Shown one piece after another: positions 16,471-25,869 of a DNA stretch of 64,000 nt. Location: contig JAOAPC010000021.1 in assembly GCA_025462735.1 (NCBI GenBank), positions 62,001 to 126,000 on the forward strand, in the 5' to 3' direction. Position numbers and translations under genes: made by a program. The notes beneath the pieces were generated by a model, which was given only the letters and a program-made list of their open reading frames with translations, was not told the DNA's origin and did no database searches. Position 1 is the stretch's first letter. Every line of letters begins with the position of its first letter. Origin of the DNA: Acidobacteriaceae bacterium (GTDB taxonomy: Bacteria; Acidobacteriota; Terriglobia; Terriglobales; Acidobacteriaceae).

Positions 16471-19443
16471 ATGCTGAAGTGTCTATCTACGCTTGCAATT
16501 GTGCTTCAGTTGGCCAGCGTCGCGAGGGCCGGTGGCCCAGCATACGTGGCTGGGGCGAGCTATTTCGATCCGTCCACCATGGGATCGCCTGTCACTTGGG
16601 CGCCAGGCACTATTAGTTATTACACCGATCAGGGTGACTTGAGCGCGGTTCTTCCGGGAGCCAGCGCTGATACGTTCGTCGCCAACGCGTTCGGCATGTG
16701 GACCTCGATTCCGACTGCGGCAATTTCGGCAACCAATTCTGGTCAATTGGCCGAAGACGTCAGCGGTCCAAACCTGACTATCGTGAATGGCGCAATTACT
16801 GCCCCTGCCGACATTGCACCTACTGCAATCGCGCTGCCGGTTGGAATTGTCTATGACCAGGACGGCTCGGTCACCGACGCCCTGCTGGGCACGGGTGCAA
16901 GCAACTCCGCTTACTGTTCGCAGAACGCGGCATTCGGCGAAATCGACAATCTCGGCACCAACGCGCACTTCCAACACGCGCTCATTATTCTTAACGGCAA
17001 TTGCGCGCAGACTTCTTCGCAACTGCCGGATCTGCAATACCACCTCGTCCGAGTCATCGGACGCCTTCTGGGCCTCGATTGGTCACAAGCGAATCTCAAT
17101 GTGGTCACCGGAACTCCTGCGCCTACATCTGCTGACGTTGCCGGCCTTCCAGTTATGCACGAATTCGACCCACCCGCGTGCGTTCCGGTTGCGAATTGCT
17201 ATTCCAATAATGGCGCCATCGACCCAGCACGGCCCAAGATGGACGACCAAGCCGCGCTTTCTCGTCTCTATCCGGTCACACCGCAAAACCTGGCAAACTT
17301 TCCTGGCAAGAGAGTTTTCTCACAAGTCACCGCCCGAATACATGGCAGCGTTTACTTCGCCGACACGAATGGCGCTGCGGCCCAACCCATGCAAGGAGTC
17401 AACGTTGTGGCGCGCTGGATTGATCCCGCGACCAATAAGCCTTCGGGTTCTGCGGTCGCGACTTCGATTTCTGGATTTCTGTTCTGTGGTAACGCCGGAA
17501 ACATGATCAGCGGCTTCCTCGATAGCACCGGGCAGAACTTCAACCGCTTCGGCTCCGGGGACACAACGCTCGAAGGTTTCTTCGATCTCGCCGGTTTGCA
17601 GATCCCGAACGGCGCAAGCAGCGCGCAGTATCAGCTTTCGATCGAGGCAGTCGATCCTCTGTGGTCCACCCACGCCGGCCCGTATGGTTCTGCTTCTCAA
17701 GTGCAACCTTCCGGCTCGGCCCAGCCGCTTCTGATAACGGTCACCCTTGGCGGTGAGGTTATCCAGAATGTGCAGATGCAAGCCAGTGCCGTAAAAAAGC
17801 CTCAGTGGTATGGGGCTACCAGCTACGCGTCCCCCGCACAATTGCCAACTTCGGGTAATTGGGCGGGAGCCCTTAACAGCTATGGCAATGCGGACTTCTT
17901 TCAATTTCCGGCGCAGGCCAACCGCTCCCTTTCGGTAACCGTGAATGCAATCGATGACTCACACAATCTTTCGGAATCGAAGGCCATCCCCGTCATCGGT
18001 ATGTGGGCGCTTGCCGATCCCGGCACGTCACCGGCGCCCGCCGAGACGCCCTCGGCATTCAACACGGCATTGGTTGGAGAGACCCGGCTCGACGCCCAGA
18101 TTTTGCAGAGCACAGCGTTCCGCTTAGGAATCGCCGACTACCGCGGCGACGGGCGGCCGGACTATCGATATAACGCAAGAGTGCTCTACGGCGACAACGT
18201 CAGGCCCACGCGAAGCAGCGCGGCCGGCGGCACTCCACTGACGATCCAGGGGCTCGGCCTGCAATTGAATACGGCGGTGCAGGTGGCAGCTCGCGTGGCT
18301 CCGGTTCTCGCGTCTTCCGCTACTCAGCTGCTTGTCAACACCAAAGCTGTTCCGGACGGAGTTTACGGCGTACTTCTTCAGGACTCGAACTCCGGCGGCA
18401 CATCGAGCATGAGCAAAGTGCTTACCGTTGGGGCCGGCCCAGCCGACACCATCAAACTGATCTCCCGCGCGAACCCCAGCACACCCATCGGCGGCCAGGC
18501 GCCTTTACCCTTTGCTGTTCTGGTTGTGGGTGCGGACGGCAGTACGCCGGTAGCCGGCGCCAGCGTCCAGTTCAGTTCTTCTCTGGCAGTCGGCTTTTCC
18601 GCGTGTGCGAACTCTGCCAGTTGCACCGTGCTCACCGACCAGAGCGGGACCGCGTCGACTTACGTGACGGTCTTGTCGGCAGGTCTGCTGACGCTCACAG
18701 CCAAGCTGGCGCCAGCCTCTTATTCCAATCCACAACAGGTCCAGACAATTCTGCTGGGAACGTCTTCGCAACTTGATCTGTCTTTAATGACCCCTCCGGT
18801 CTGGATTGCCCAGGGTGCGACCGTGGCTTTGCCAATTGCTGCCCGTGTTCTCTCTAACGGCAGCCCGGTTAGTGGCACAATGCTCAATTATCGGATCACA
18901 GAGGGAAGCGGCACTTTGAGCGCAGCATCGGTCGTGACGGATTCGAATGGCAATGCTTCGGTGAGCTTGCGGGTAAATTCTCTTGCGGCTTCGGTTCACG
19001 TCAATGTCTGCGTAGCACCGAACAATAGCGTATGCCACATTTTTAAGGCGACCATAGTGCAAACCTCATCGCTCCAACTGCAACCGGTTTCCGGAATGCT
19101 GCAGATTACGGCGCCAGGAGAAACTTTACAGCCAGCCGCAGTTCGGATGATCGACTCCGACACTGCGCAGCATCCCGTAGCAGGCGTGAGTATCGCTTTT
19201 CTCGCTTACATCGGCCGAATGCCGGGAAACCGGCCCATCCTCTGGGCCGGTGAGGCAGGCGTCTCCCAACCCAGCATGCCGGTTATCTTGGCCAAATCCC
19301 AGGCCACAGTGCAATCCGACGTTAATGGCATCGCCAGCTTTCAACTTTCAACAGCAGGGATTTCGGGCAACGTCGGGATTGTAGGCACCGCGACGACAGG
19401 AAACAACAGTGTGCAATTTGAGGCCCAGCAGCTAGGGCCGTGA
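16471..19443 (+). CDS. Secreted matrixin-like protein with Ig-like repeats; zinc site lost
   Basis: 990 residues from the ATG with GAGAGGAA just upstream. Signal peptide 1-20 (AIVLQLASVARA). An N-terminal matrixin-type domain follows at about 25-275; it has the family features ending in LSRLYPVT and a conserved LLGLD segment. However, the HExxHxxGxxH positions read R194, V195, R198, G201, W204, so all three zinc histidines and the catalytic glutamate are replaced. The remainder holds a carboxypeptidase-regulatory-like segment, an IPT/TIG-like region (GGTPLTIQGLGL) and at least two bacterial Ig-like domains (VVGADGSTPVAGASVQFSS). It is likely an adhesive or structural surface protein with no protease activity. 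Operonic with the preceding gene. Confidence 0.8.
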   Translation: MLKCLSTLAIVLQLASVARAGGPAYVAGASYFDPSTMGSPVTWAPGTISYYTDQGDLSAVLPGASADTFVANAFGMWTSIPTAAISATNSGQLAEDVSGPNLTIVNGAITAPADIAPTAIALPVGIVYDQDGSVTDALLGTGASNSAYCSQNAAFGEIDNLGTNAHFQHALIILNGNCAQTSSQLPDLQYHLVRVIGRLLGLDWSQANLNVVTGTPAPTSADVAGLPVMHEFDPPACVPVANCYSNNGAIDPARPKMDDQAALSRLYPVTPQNLANFPGKRVFSQVTARIHGSVYFADTNGAAAQPMQGVNVVARWIDPATNKPSGSAVATSISGFLFCGNAGNMISGFLDSTGQNFNRFGSGDTTLEGFFDLAGLQIPNGASSAQYQLSIEAVDPLWSTHAGPYGSASQVQPSGSAQPLLITVTLGGEVIQNVQMQASAVKKPQWYGATSYASPAQLPTSGNWAGALNSYGNADFFQFPAQANRSLSVTVNAIDDSHNLSESKAIPVIGMWALADPGTSPAPAETPSAFNTALVGETRLDAQILQSTAFRLGIADYRGDGRPDYRYNARVLYGDNVRPTRSSAAGGTPLTIQGLGLQLNTAVQVAARVAPVLASSATQLLVNTKAVPDGVYGVLLQDSNSGGTSSMSKVLTVGAGPADTIKLISRANPSTPIGGQAPLPFAVLVVGADGSTPVAGASVQFSSSLAVGFSACANSASCTVLTDQSGTASTYVTVLSAGLLTLTAKLAPASYSNPQQVQTILLGTSSQLDLSLMTPPVWIAQGATVALPIAARVLSNGSPVSGTMLNYRITEGSGTLSAASVVTDSNGNASVSLRVNSLAASVHVNVCVAPNNSVCHIFKATIVQTSSLQLQPVSGMLQITAPGETLQPAAVRMIDSDTAQHPVAGVSIAFLAYIGRMPGNRPILWAGEAGVSQPSMPVILAKSQATVQSDVNGIASFQLSTAGISGNVGIVGTATTGNNSVQFEAQQLGP

Positions 19444-19470
19444 GGCTTGCAGGGTTGGGATCTTAGATCT

Positions 19471-19917
19471 ATGTCGCACACATACACTTCGGAGCTTCTT
19501 CACGTGGTTTTCTCCACCAAGCAGAGGCGTAGCTCCATCTCTGCGGACATGCATGACCGGCTCTGGGCCTTTCTCGGCGGAATCGCACGAGGGAATGGGT
19601 TCAAGGCAATCGCAGTCGGCGGAACTGACAACCACGTCCACATGCTCCTGTCCCTTCCCGCCACCATGCCGCTGGCTACGGCGATGCAGTTGCTGAAAGG
19701 CGGTTCGTCAAAATGGCTGAACGAAACCATCGAGCCCCACTTTGAATGGCAACAAGGTTATGGAGCATTCAGCGTCAGTGTCTCTCACCAACGCCAGACC
19801 ATCTTCTACATCAATTCACAAGCCGAACATCACCGTACGCGCAATTTCGAAGAGGAGTTTATTTCATTTCTGAAGAAGCTCGACATCGATTACGATCCAA
19901 AATACGTATTGGGTTAA
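19471..19917 (+). CDS. REP-associated tyrosine transposase (RAYT, IS200-like)
   Basis: 148 residues of the Y1_Tnp/TnpA-REP family from the ATG at 19471. It has the HUH metal motif in GTDNHVHMLLSLP and the catalytic-tyrosine helix in QTIFYINSQAEHH, both near their usual places. It resembles single-copy RAYTs because it is a lone gene without a tnpB partner and is immediately followed by a cluster of REP hairpins. It acts by single-strand cleavage at hairpin feet. The gene appears intact. A longer in-frame start at 19447 would overlap the preceding gene's end region and is less likely. Confidence 0.88.
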   Translation: MSHTYTSELLHVVFSTKQRRSSISADMHDRLWAFLGGIARGNGFKAIAVGGTDNHVHMLLSLPATMPLATAMQLLKGGSSKWLNETIEPHFEWQQGYGAFSVSVSHQRQTIFYINSQAEHHRTRNFEEEFISFLKKLDIDYDPKYVLG

Positions 19918-19939
19918 CAGCCGTGACTACGGATGTAAT

Positions 19940-20235
19940 TCGCATCATTCCCGGCGCTGAAGGCGAGGGGCTATTCAATCGTCCCTACGGGGCTCGCGTC
20001 ATTTGCTCTTGCATCACCCCGGCGCTCGAAGCGCCGGGCTATTATCAATCGTTCCTCCGGAACGATGATTTTGGTTTCAGACATTTCCGAGGGTGCTCCG
20101 CTGAGTTCCCGTCCCATAGGGACGGCTGACAATAGCCCGGGTTTGCAACGCCGGGTCGGCAGGAGCAAAGATGAGACGAGTCCTGTAGGGACGGCTGACA
20201 TAGCGCGACGTTTCAGCGCGGTCGATGCGAACAGA
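19940..20235. repeat. REP hairpin cluster next to the RAYT gene
   Basis: At least four units share one plan: a GC-rich hairpin (CCCGGCGCT/AGCGCCGGG type), a linker like CTATTATCA, then a second hairpin (CGTTCC/GGAACG or GTCCC/GGGAC type). Units: about 19949-19995 (degenerate), 20017-20076, 20109-20158 (opposite orientation) and 20179-20226 (opposite orientation). The alternating orientation is BIME-like. Together with the 22-base hairpin at 20264 they fill the 356 bases between the RAYT and the LeuA-like gene. No gene is seen there. Confidence 0.85.
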
Positions 20236-20263
20236 CAGAATCCTGAATGGACAACCGAAAATT

Positions 20264-20285
20264 AACCGGCGTTTTAACGCCGGTT
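20264..20285. repeat. REP-type hairpin overlapping the 3' end of the LeuA-like gene
   Basis: A perfect 10-bp stem (20264-20273 with 20276-20285) has a 2-base loop. It contains the stop codon and the last codons (Asn-Arg-Arg) of the minus-strand gene. On the minus strand it could also act as a terminator-like structure, but only a short T-run follows. Confidence 0.7.
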
Positions 20286-21521
20286 TGGCGTGGCCGCCAC
20301 GCACTCCCGAATCTCCGCCTCACTCAGCGTGTGGTCCGAATTCTTGGCCCGCTTATAAATTCTCTCCACCACATCTTCCGATGCGGCAATCCCACGCCGC
20401 TCCAGCCAAAACAGTACATTGGATCTCCCGCTCATCGGCCCGATGTCGATGACCTGCTCCATTCCAAACAGGTGCGACGGCACGCCAGAATAGACTGCAT
20501 TGGCAAGCTCGACATCGTTTTTCTTGTAAGCCTTGATCACGGCCGCGGCGTGGACCCCAGTCGCTGTGCGGAACGCATCTTCTCCAACCACCGGATAATT
20601 TGGCGGAATCGGAACGCCAGTCGCGCGCGAGACCGCCTCGCAATAATCCCGCAGTTTGGTCAAGTCCTGTCTGTCCCAAGGCGAAATTCCCATGAGTTTC
20701 AAATTGACCAGCATCTGATCGATTTGCGTATTGCCTACGCGCTCTCCGGTGCCCAGTGCACAGGCATGGACACAATCGGCGCCGGCGGCCAGTGCAGCCA
20801 TAGAATTTGCAATTGCAAAGCCGCGATCACAATGTCCGTGCCAGTCCACACGAATCTTGCTACCGGAGGGCTCGATGACTTCTTTAAGCACAAACTTCAC
20901 CAAGGCATACGCGCCCATCGGAGTCGCGTGCCCGGCCGTGTCGCAGACGACAATGGCTCGCGCTCCGCAGTTGATCGCGGTCGAGTAAAGCCGCTTCACC
21001 ATTGCCGGATCGCAGCGACTGGTGTCCTCGGTTACGTACATCACTTCCAGGCCGAGCGAGACGGCAAACGTCACTGCGTTTTCCGTCGTTTGTAGCAGAA
21101 AGTCTTCCGTCCACCCTTCGGTATATCTTCGAATCGGACTCGATCCGATGAACGTCGCCGCTGCGATCTTGAGTCCTGTGCGCTGCACGATATCCGCAAT
21201 CGGACGAATATCGTTCTCATGGGTGCGAGCCGCACAGTTCGCATGGATATTCATTCGCTTGTCGACGATCTCACGCGCCAGTGCCTCAACGTGCTTAACC
21301 GCGCGCGGTCCTGCGCCCGGAAGTCCAAGATCAAGCGAATTGATCCCCAGATCTTCCATCAAGTGAAGAATCTCGATCTTTTCCTCAATCGAAGGATCAC
21401 GCACGGAAGGCGACTGCAGCCCATCGCGAAGAGTTTCATCGTTCAGCAAAACCGGTCTCGTGGGTAAAAGCTCTGGCGTCAGTGCCCGGTTCCAGTCGTA
21501 TATGAGCTCAGAAGCCTTCAT
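20274..21521 (-). CDS. LeuA-family (DRE-TIM) pyruvate carboxyltransferase
   Basis: 415 residues from the ATG at 21521. This is a DRE-TIM metallolyase of the 2-isopropylmalate/homocitrate synthase group, condensing acetyl-CoA with a 2-oxoacid. Motifs: LNDETLRDGLQSP (metal and catalytic DRE-type segment), GLPGAGPRA, the VDWHGHCDRG metal-binding HxH and ALGTGERVGNTQI. It is shorter than LeuA, lacking the C-terminal leucine regulatory domain, so it is either a homocitrate/citramalate-type enzyme or a feedback-insensitive isopropylmalate synthase. The substrate cannot be told from sequence. The 3' end is formed by a REP-like hairpin. It is divergent from thpR. Confidence 0.82.
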   Translation of the reverse strand: MKASELIYDWNRALTPELLPTRPVLLNDETLRDGLQSPSVRDPSIEEKIEILHLMEDLGINSLDLGLPGAGPRAVKHVEALAREIVDKRMNIHANCAARTHENDIRPIADIVQRTGLKIAAATFIGSSPIRRYTEGWTEDFLLQTTENAVTFAVSLGLEVMYVTEDTSRCDPAMVKRLYSTAINCGARAIVVCDTAGHATPMGAYALVKFVLKEVIEPSGSKIRVDWHGHCDRGFAIANSMAALAAGADCVHACALGTGERVGNTQIDQMLVNLKLMGISPWDRQDLTKLRDYCEAVSRATGVPIPPNYPVVGEDAFRTATGVHAAAVIKAYKKNDVELANAVYSGVPSHLFGMEQVIDIGPMSGRSNVLFWLERRGIAASEDVVERIYKRAKNSDHTLSEAEIRECVAATPNRR

Positions 21522-21593
21522 ATAAGTTAGCAGCGGCACTATTTTACTTGATACACACCCACTGCCTCGCGGTTTGCTATGCTCAACCGTGGC

Positions 21594-22193
21594 ATGCGGA
21601 CTTTTGTCGCGCTCGATTTGGATCCGGCAATTCGTCACCGAATTCAGAACTTCATAGAAGAGATTCATGGTCTCGCTCCCGACGTACGCTGGTTAAGCGC
21701 CGAATCGTTACACGTTACGCTGAAGTTCATTGGCGAGAAGCCGGACGCGAAGGTGTCGCAGATTGTGGAAACCCTCAGCTCGATCCGCGCCGAGCCGTTC
21801 CAGCTTCGATTCCGTGGTGCTGGCTTTTTCCCGACTACCAAAGCGGCCCGTGTCTTTTGGATCGGAATCGAAGCGCAGGACGCGCTCATTCACTTGGCAA
21901 GAGCAATTGACGAATCACTGGCCAAAATCGGCATCGCGAAAGAGCATCGTGCCTTCAGCCCGCATCTAACGGTGGCTCGCGCAAGCGGTCGATCCGGCGC
22001 GCCAGGGCGCAGCAAAGGCGACAACCCGAATCGGCTATTCGCGAAACTGCAAGACTTTCTTGCTACACGCCCCGCACCGGATTTTGGTACCCTGACCGCC
22101 CGCGAGTTCTTTCTGTTTCGAAGCCAGCTTTCGAGCAAGGGCTCGCAGTATACAAAGATCGCGCATTTCGAGCTGCAACTAGCAACAATTTGA
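21594..22193 (+). CDS. thpR: RNA 2',3'-cyclic phosphodiesterase
   Basis: 199 residues of the LigT/2H phosphoesterase family, opening 2',3'-cyclic phosphates on RNA ends. The two catalytic HxTx motifs are present as HVTL (in SLHVTLKFIGEK) and HLTV (in FSPHLTVARAS) about 80 residues apart. The family start MRTFVALDL fixes the ATG at 21594; an ATG five codons earlier is probably not used. The stop overlaps the upstream region of plsY, so thpR-plsY-gpsA form one tight operon. Confidence 0.9.
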   Translation: MRTFVALDLDPAIRHRIQNFIEEIHGLAPDVRWLSAESLHVTLKFIGEKPDAKVSQIVETLSSIRAEPFQLRFRGAGFFPTTKAARVFWIGIEAQDALIHLARAIDESLAKIGIAKEHRAFSPHLTVARASGRSGAPGRSKGDNPNRLFAKLQDFLATRPAPDFGTLTAREFFLFRSQLSSKGSQYTKIAHFELQLATI

Positions 22194-22195
22194 GC

Positions 22196-22798
22196 ATGCA
22201 CCCCATTCTCATCAGCGCTGTTTCGGGATATCTTCTAGGCTCAGTCCCCTTTGGCTACCTGCTGGTGCGTGCATTTCGCGGAGCCGATGTTCGTACCACC
22301 GGCAGCGGAAATATTGGGGCGACGAATGTTGCGCGCACTTCCCCGATCTTGGGACTCTTGACCCTTGTCTTTGACGTTCTTAAGGGGATTGCAGCAGTTG
22401 GATTAGCGCTCACGATGTTTCCCGGCAACAGGACTGCAGCATTTGTCGCCGCTTTGGCGGCTATAAGTGGACACGTGTTTCCAGTGTGGCTTCGTTTTCG
22501 CGGAGGCAAAGGGGTAGCCACCGGAGTTGGCTCCTTCCTGCTGCTCACACCCAAATCCATCTTGCTTGCAATGGCCGTGTTCGTCGCCTTGATGGCCATG
22601 TTTCGATATGTGTCACTCGCTTCGGTGACGGCCGCCGCCACGTTGCCGGTCTTCGCGCTGCTGCTGCACGAAGGACCCAGCTCCGCTCAAATTGTTCTCG
22701 TTGCGACAGGCTCCGCCCTTATTATTTTGAAGCATCACCAAAATATTCGTCGGATGTTAGCTGGCGTCGAACCAAAATTCAAGGCGAATCGCAAATGA
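22196..22798 (+). CDS. plsY: Acyl-phosphate:glycerol-3-phosphate acyltransferase
   Basis: Integral membrane enzyme (200 residues) that makes lysophosphatidate from acyl-phosphate and glycerol-3-phosphate, the first step of phospholipid synthesis. The three family motifs are seen: GSVPFGYLLVR, GSGNIGATNVAR and FRGGKGVATGVGSFLLLTP, along with about five membrane segments and a C-terminal LKHHQNIRRMLAG. The ATG follows the thpR stop by 3 bases, and the stop overlaps the gpsA start (ATGA), indicating translational coupling with the enzyme that supplies its substrate. Confidence 0.95.
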   Translation: MHPILISAVSGYLLGSVPFGYLLVRAFRGADVRTTGSGNIGATNVARTSPILGLLTLVFDVLKGIAAVGLALTMFPGNRTAAFVAALAAISGHVFPVWLRFRGGKGVATGVGSFLLLTPKSILLAMAVFVALMAMFRYVSLASVTAAATLPVFALLLHEGPSSAQIVLVATGSALIILKHHQNIRRMLAGVEPKFKANRK

Positions 22799-23823
22799 GT
22801 AAGATAGCCATCATCGGGGCTGGCGCATGGGGGACCGCGATTGCAATCGTGCTGGGACGAAGCCGCCGGCACGAAGTAAAGGTGTGGGCGTACGAAAAAG
22901 AAGTTAGGGATTCCATCAAGTCCACCCGCACGAACTCGGTTTTCCTTCCCGGCCAGCAGATTCCCAATAGCGTTCAATCGACTGGAGATTTCGCCGAGGC
23001 GCTGAGCGGAGCCGAGATCGTAGTCAGCGCGATGCCGTCTCAGCATTGCCGCCGATTGTTCCAGCAGATGGCCCCGCACTTACGCTCCGATACTCTGGTT
23101 GTCAGCGCAACCAAAGGTTTGGAGCAGACAACACTTTTGCGAATGAGCGAAGTGATTTGCCAGGTGGCAAGCGAGAAACAAATCTCTTGCCGCGTGGGCG
23201 CGATGAGCGGCCCCACTTTCGCCGCCGAGGTCGCGCGCGGCGATCCGACTGCCATCACGGTTGCGTCCAAAGATAGCGAGCTCGCCACAGTTGTTCAGCG
23301 GGAATTCAGCGATCCGGCATTTCGCGTTTACACCAACGAAGACGTAGTCGGAGTGGAACTGGGCGGCTCGCTCAAAAACATTATCGCCATTGCGGCCGGC
23401 GTTTGCCATGGATTGGATCTGGGACACAATTCCGTGGCCGCGCTCATCACTCGTGGCCTCACTGAAATCACACGCCTCTCCGTGGCTTGCGGCGGCCGTG
23501 CCGAAACCCTGTCAGGACTTGCCGGCCTTGGTGATCTCGTTCTGACTTGCACGGGAGCACTGTCGCGAAACCGCAGCGTCGGAGTGGAACTTGGACGTGG
23601 ACGAAAACTTCCAGAAATTGTCGAGGCCATGCACGGCATGGTGGCCGAAGGAATTTTCACGACCAATGCGGCGGTTCAACTGGCCAAAGCCCGCGGGGTG
23701 GAGATGCCGATTACGGAGCAAATGCACGCCGTCCTGAATGAGGGAAAATCGCCCCGTGACGCGATTCAGGCTCTCATGACCCGCACCTCAAAGCGGGAAA
23801 CCGATCAACCGAAATCCTCCTAA
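22795..23823 (+). CDS. gpsA: Glycerol-3-phosphate dehydrogenase [NAD(P)+]
   Basis: Cytosolic enzyme (342 residues) reducing dihydroxyacetone phosphate to glycerol-3-phosphate for lipid synthesis. It has the N-terminal Rossmann motif GAGAWGTAIA, the MSGPTFAAEVARGDPTA segment, the catalytic-lysine region SLKNIIAIAAGVCHGL and the C-terminal AGLGDLVLTCTGALSRNRSVG. The start overlaps the plsY stop by four bases. The open frame extends upstream into plsY, but that part is out of register with family homology and is not coding. Confidence 0.96.
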   Translation: MSKIAIIGAGAWGTAIAIVLGRSRRHEVKVWAYEKEVRDSIKSTRTNSVFLPGQQIPNSVQSTGDFAEALSGAEIVVSAMPSQHCRRLFQQMAPHLRSDTLVVSATKGLEQTTLLRMSEVICQVASEKQISCRVGAMSGPTFAAEVARGDPTAITVASKDSELATVVQREFSDPAFRVYTNEDVVGVELGGSLKNIIAIAAGVCHGLDLGHNSVAALITRGLTEITRLSVACGGRAETLSGLAGLGDLVLTCTGALSRNRSVGVELGRGRKLPEIVEAMHGMVAEGIFTTNAAVQLAKARGVEMPITEQMHAVLNEGKSPRDAIQALMTRTSKRETDQPKSS

Positions 23824-23999
23824 ATGTGTACTCTGGCGAACGTGAGTGACGTGCCTGGAATGCGCAGCCTGCTTCCATGTTCCTTTGCAGTACTTTGGTA
23901 ACGGCTCGCGACGGTCAGAATCCCTCCGGCCCGATTTTGCACCGTAAAATTCGACTAGGACTCCGTCCGTAGCTACTTCACGTACGGAGACAAGCGGCT

Positions 24000-25820
24000 T
24001 TGGGCGCTAAATTTCTTCCAACTCGCATTCCAATTCTGTATGTAATCCTTGGTGTGCTTGTACTCATTAGCGTGGTGCCGATGTATTTCTATTCGGCACA
24101 GGTCCAGTCCATTAATCGCAACCCGTTGATTACCAACGAACGATTTCTGCAGAACACCATTACGCGATCGATTGCGGATGACATCTCTCAGCACCAGGCC
24201 TCATTTCGACTAATGCAGGCCAATCTGGCGTCTGCATTGCAGATTGTCAGTGGTGGAGACTTGACCGGAGAACATGTCCAGGCCCCCGAACTGCGAGCGC
24301 TGCTCGAAAATTTCGTCTCTTTTTCAGATGACCTCGATTACGCCACTCTGCTGAACTCCGAAGGAAAAGGCATCTCTGCCGGGCGAATCGAGCCTGACGC
24401 ATTCCTCCAGCGGGAACTGGAGCAGGCCTATGCGGCTGCCAGAGATTCACGTGCTTACAACGGGCAGCCACTGGTTGTGGGAAGTGGCAAGTCGTCGCGA
24501 ACGGTGATGCTGGTCACCACGCCGGTCATGTATCAGGACAAGTTTTTGGGAATGATAGCCTCGGTGATTAACCTGGGATACTTGATCCGCCGGCTGCAAG
24601 AAATCGAAGGCGGGGGATTGAGCCCTTACGTTGTGGACAGCCAAGGCCGGCTCGTCGCAGGCACGAGCGCTCAATACGTTACTGGTCAGGACATGACCAA
24701 TCTTGAGATCGTACGCAATTTTGTGGAGCAAGGCGGCAAGGCGCAAATGGTGGCGGCTACTCGGGAATTCACCATCGGCTCGGGCAAAAACAGCACGCTG
24801 ATGCTTGGCACATATAGCCCAGTGACGAACTTGGATTGGGCCGTGATCGCGCAAAAACCCCGCGACGAAGCCTATAGCAGTGTCTATGAGATGCAGCGCA
24901 GCGCTCGAGTACTTGCAATCTTTGCCATTGGATTGAGTATCGGGGTCGGCATCATTGCCGCGCGGCGTATTACGAATCCTCTGGAGGTCCTCACTGAATC
25001 CAGCCACGCCATCGCTCGCGGCGACTTTTCGCAACGCGTGCAGTTGAAGAGCCGCACGGAAATAGGCGAATTAGCATCAACGTTCAATTTCATGTCGGAG
25101 GAACTAGAACACTTTGTCCTTGACCTGAAACGCGCCGCAGCGGAGAACCGTGAGCTGTTCATGAACTCCATTCAGATGCTGGCGGGCGCGGTCGACGAAA
25201 AGGACCCTTACACTCGCGGCCATTCTGATCGCGTTACAAAGTATTCTTTGCAGATCGCCAAAGAAATGGATTTGCCCGAAGATTTCCTGGGAATTCTGCG
25301 CGTTTCGGCGCAGCTGCATGACGTTGGCAAGATCGGAATCGAGGACCGCATTCTTAAAAAGCCGGGTGCCTTGACTGAAGAAGAATTCACCGTCATGAAG
25401 ACGCACACCAGCAAGGGCGCTAACATTTTGCGCCCAGTTGCGCAGCTCAAGGAAATGATACCCGGAATTGAGCTTCACCATGAATCTCTCGACGGACGCG
25501 GTTATCCTCATGGCCTCAAGGGAGACCAAATTCCGCTGCTGCCTAGAATCATTGCGGTTGCGGATACATTTGACGCATTGACCACTAACCGCCCCTATCA
25601 GCAGGCGCATGATACGCAGGATGCGCTGCGCATTATCCACTCTCTTTCCGGTAAACGGCTTGATCCGGATGCGGTTGCGGCGCTCAACGCAGTCTACCAA
25701 CGTGGTGAGATTCAAGTACCACGAGCTATGGCCATGGTGGCCGGCGCTACTAACGAAGCCGCTCCGGCAAGCATGATTTTTCCGCCCGCCAACGCTATCA
25801 TTGAAATGGATCGCGCTTAA
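24000..25820 (+). CDS. Membrane sensor HD-GYP cyclic-di-GMP phosphodiesterase
   Basis: A 606-residue signalling protein. TM helix at about 12-32; extracytoplasmic Cache-like sensor about 40-295; second TM about 300-322; HAMP domain about 323-376 (RRITNPLEVLTESSHAIARGDFSQRV); then an HD-GYP domain about 395-570. The catalytic motifs are complete: HDVGKIGIEDRIL and HHESLDGRGYPHGLKG, so c-di-GMP hydrolysis is expected. A TTG start at 24000 follows an ACGGAGAC ribosome-site-like stretch that is part of a CTCCGT/ACGGAG hairpin (23961-23989). The ligand of the sensor is unknown. A PilZ protein 5 kb away may read the same messenger. Confidence 0.9.
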   Translation: MGAKFLPTRIPILYVILGVLVLISVVPMYFYSAQVQSINRNPLITNERFLQNTITRSIADDISQHQASFRLMQANLASALQIVSGGDLTGEHVQAPELRALLENFVSFSDDLDYATLLNSEGKGISAGRIEPDAFLQRELEQAYAAARDSRAYNGQPLVVGSGKSSRTVMLVTTPVMYQDKFLGMIASVINLGYLIRRLQEIEGGGLSPYVVDSQGRLVAGTSAQYVTGQDMTNLEIVRNFVEQGGKAQMVAATREFTIGSGKNSTLMLGTYSPVTNLDWAVIAQKPRDEAYSSVYEMQRSARVLAIFAIGLSIGVGIIAARRITNPLEVLTESSHAIARGDFSQRVQLKSRTEIGELASTFNFMSEELEHFVLDLKRAAAENRELFMNSIQMLAGAVDEKDPYTRGHSDRVTKYSLQIAKEMDLPEDFLGILRVSAQLHDVGKIGIEDRILKKPGALTEEEFTVMKTHTSKGANILRPVAQLKEMIPGIELHHESLDGRGYPHGLKGDQIPLLPRIIAVADTFDALTTNRPYQQAHDTQDALRIIHSLSGKRLDPDAVAALNAVYQRGEIQVPRAMAMVAGATNEAAPASMIFPPANAIIEMDRA

Positions 25821-25869
25821 CGCGTCCGCTCCGCATTCGGCTCGTCTGAACCCCGCTTCCTCCCGCCGC

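Noticed and set aside
19940-20285. Possible CRISPR array
   Set aside because: Repeats are palindromic, diverged, in both orientations and lack regular unique spacers; they are REPs.
22486-22794. N-terminal extension of gpsA into plsY
   Set aside because: GpsA homology begins exactly at the ATG overlapping the plsY stop; the extension is the shifted frame of plsY.
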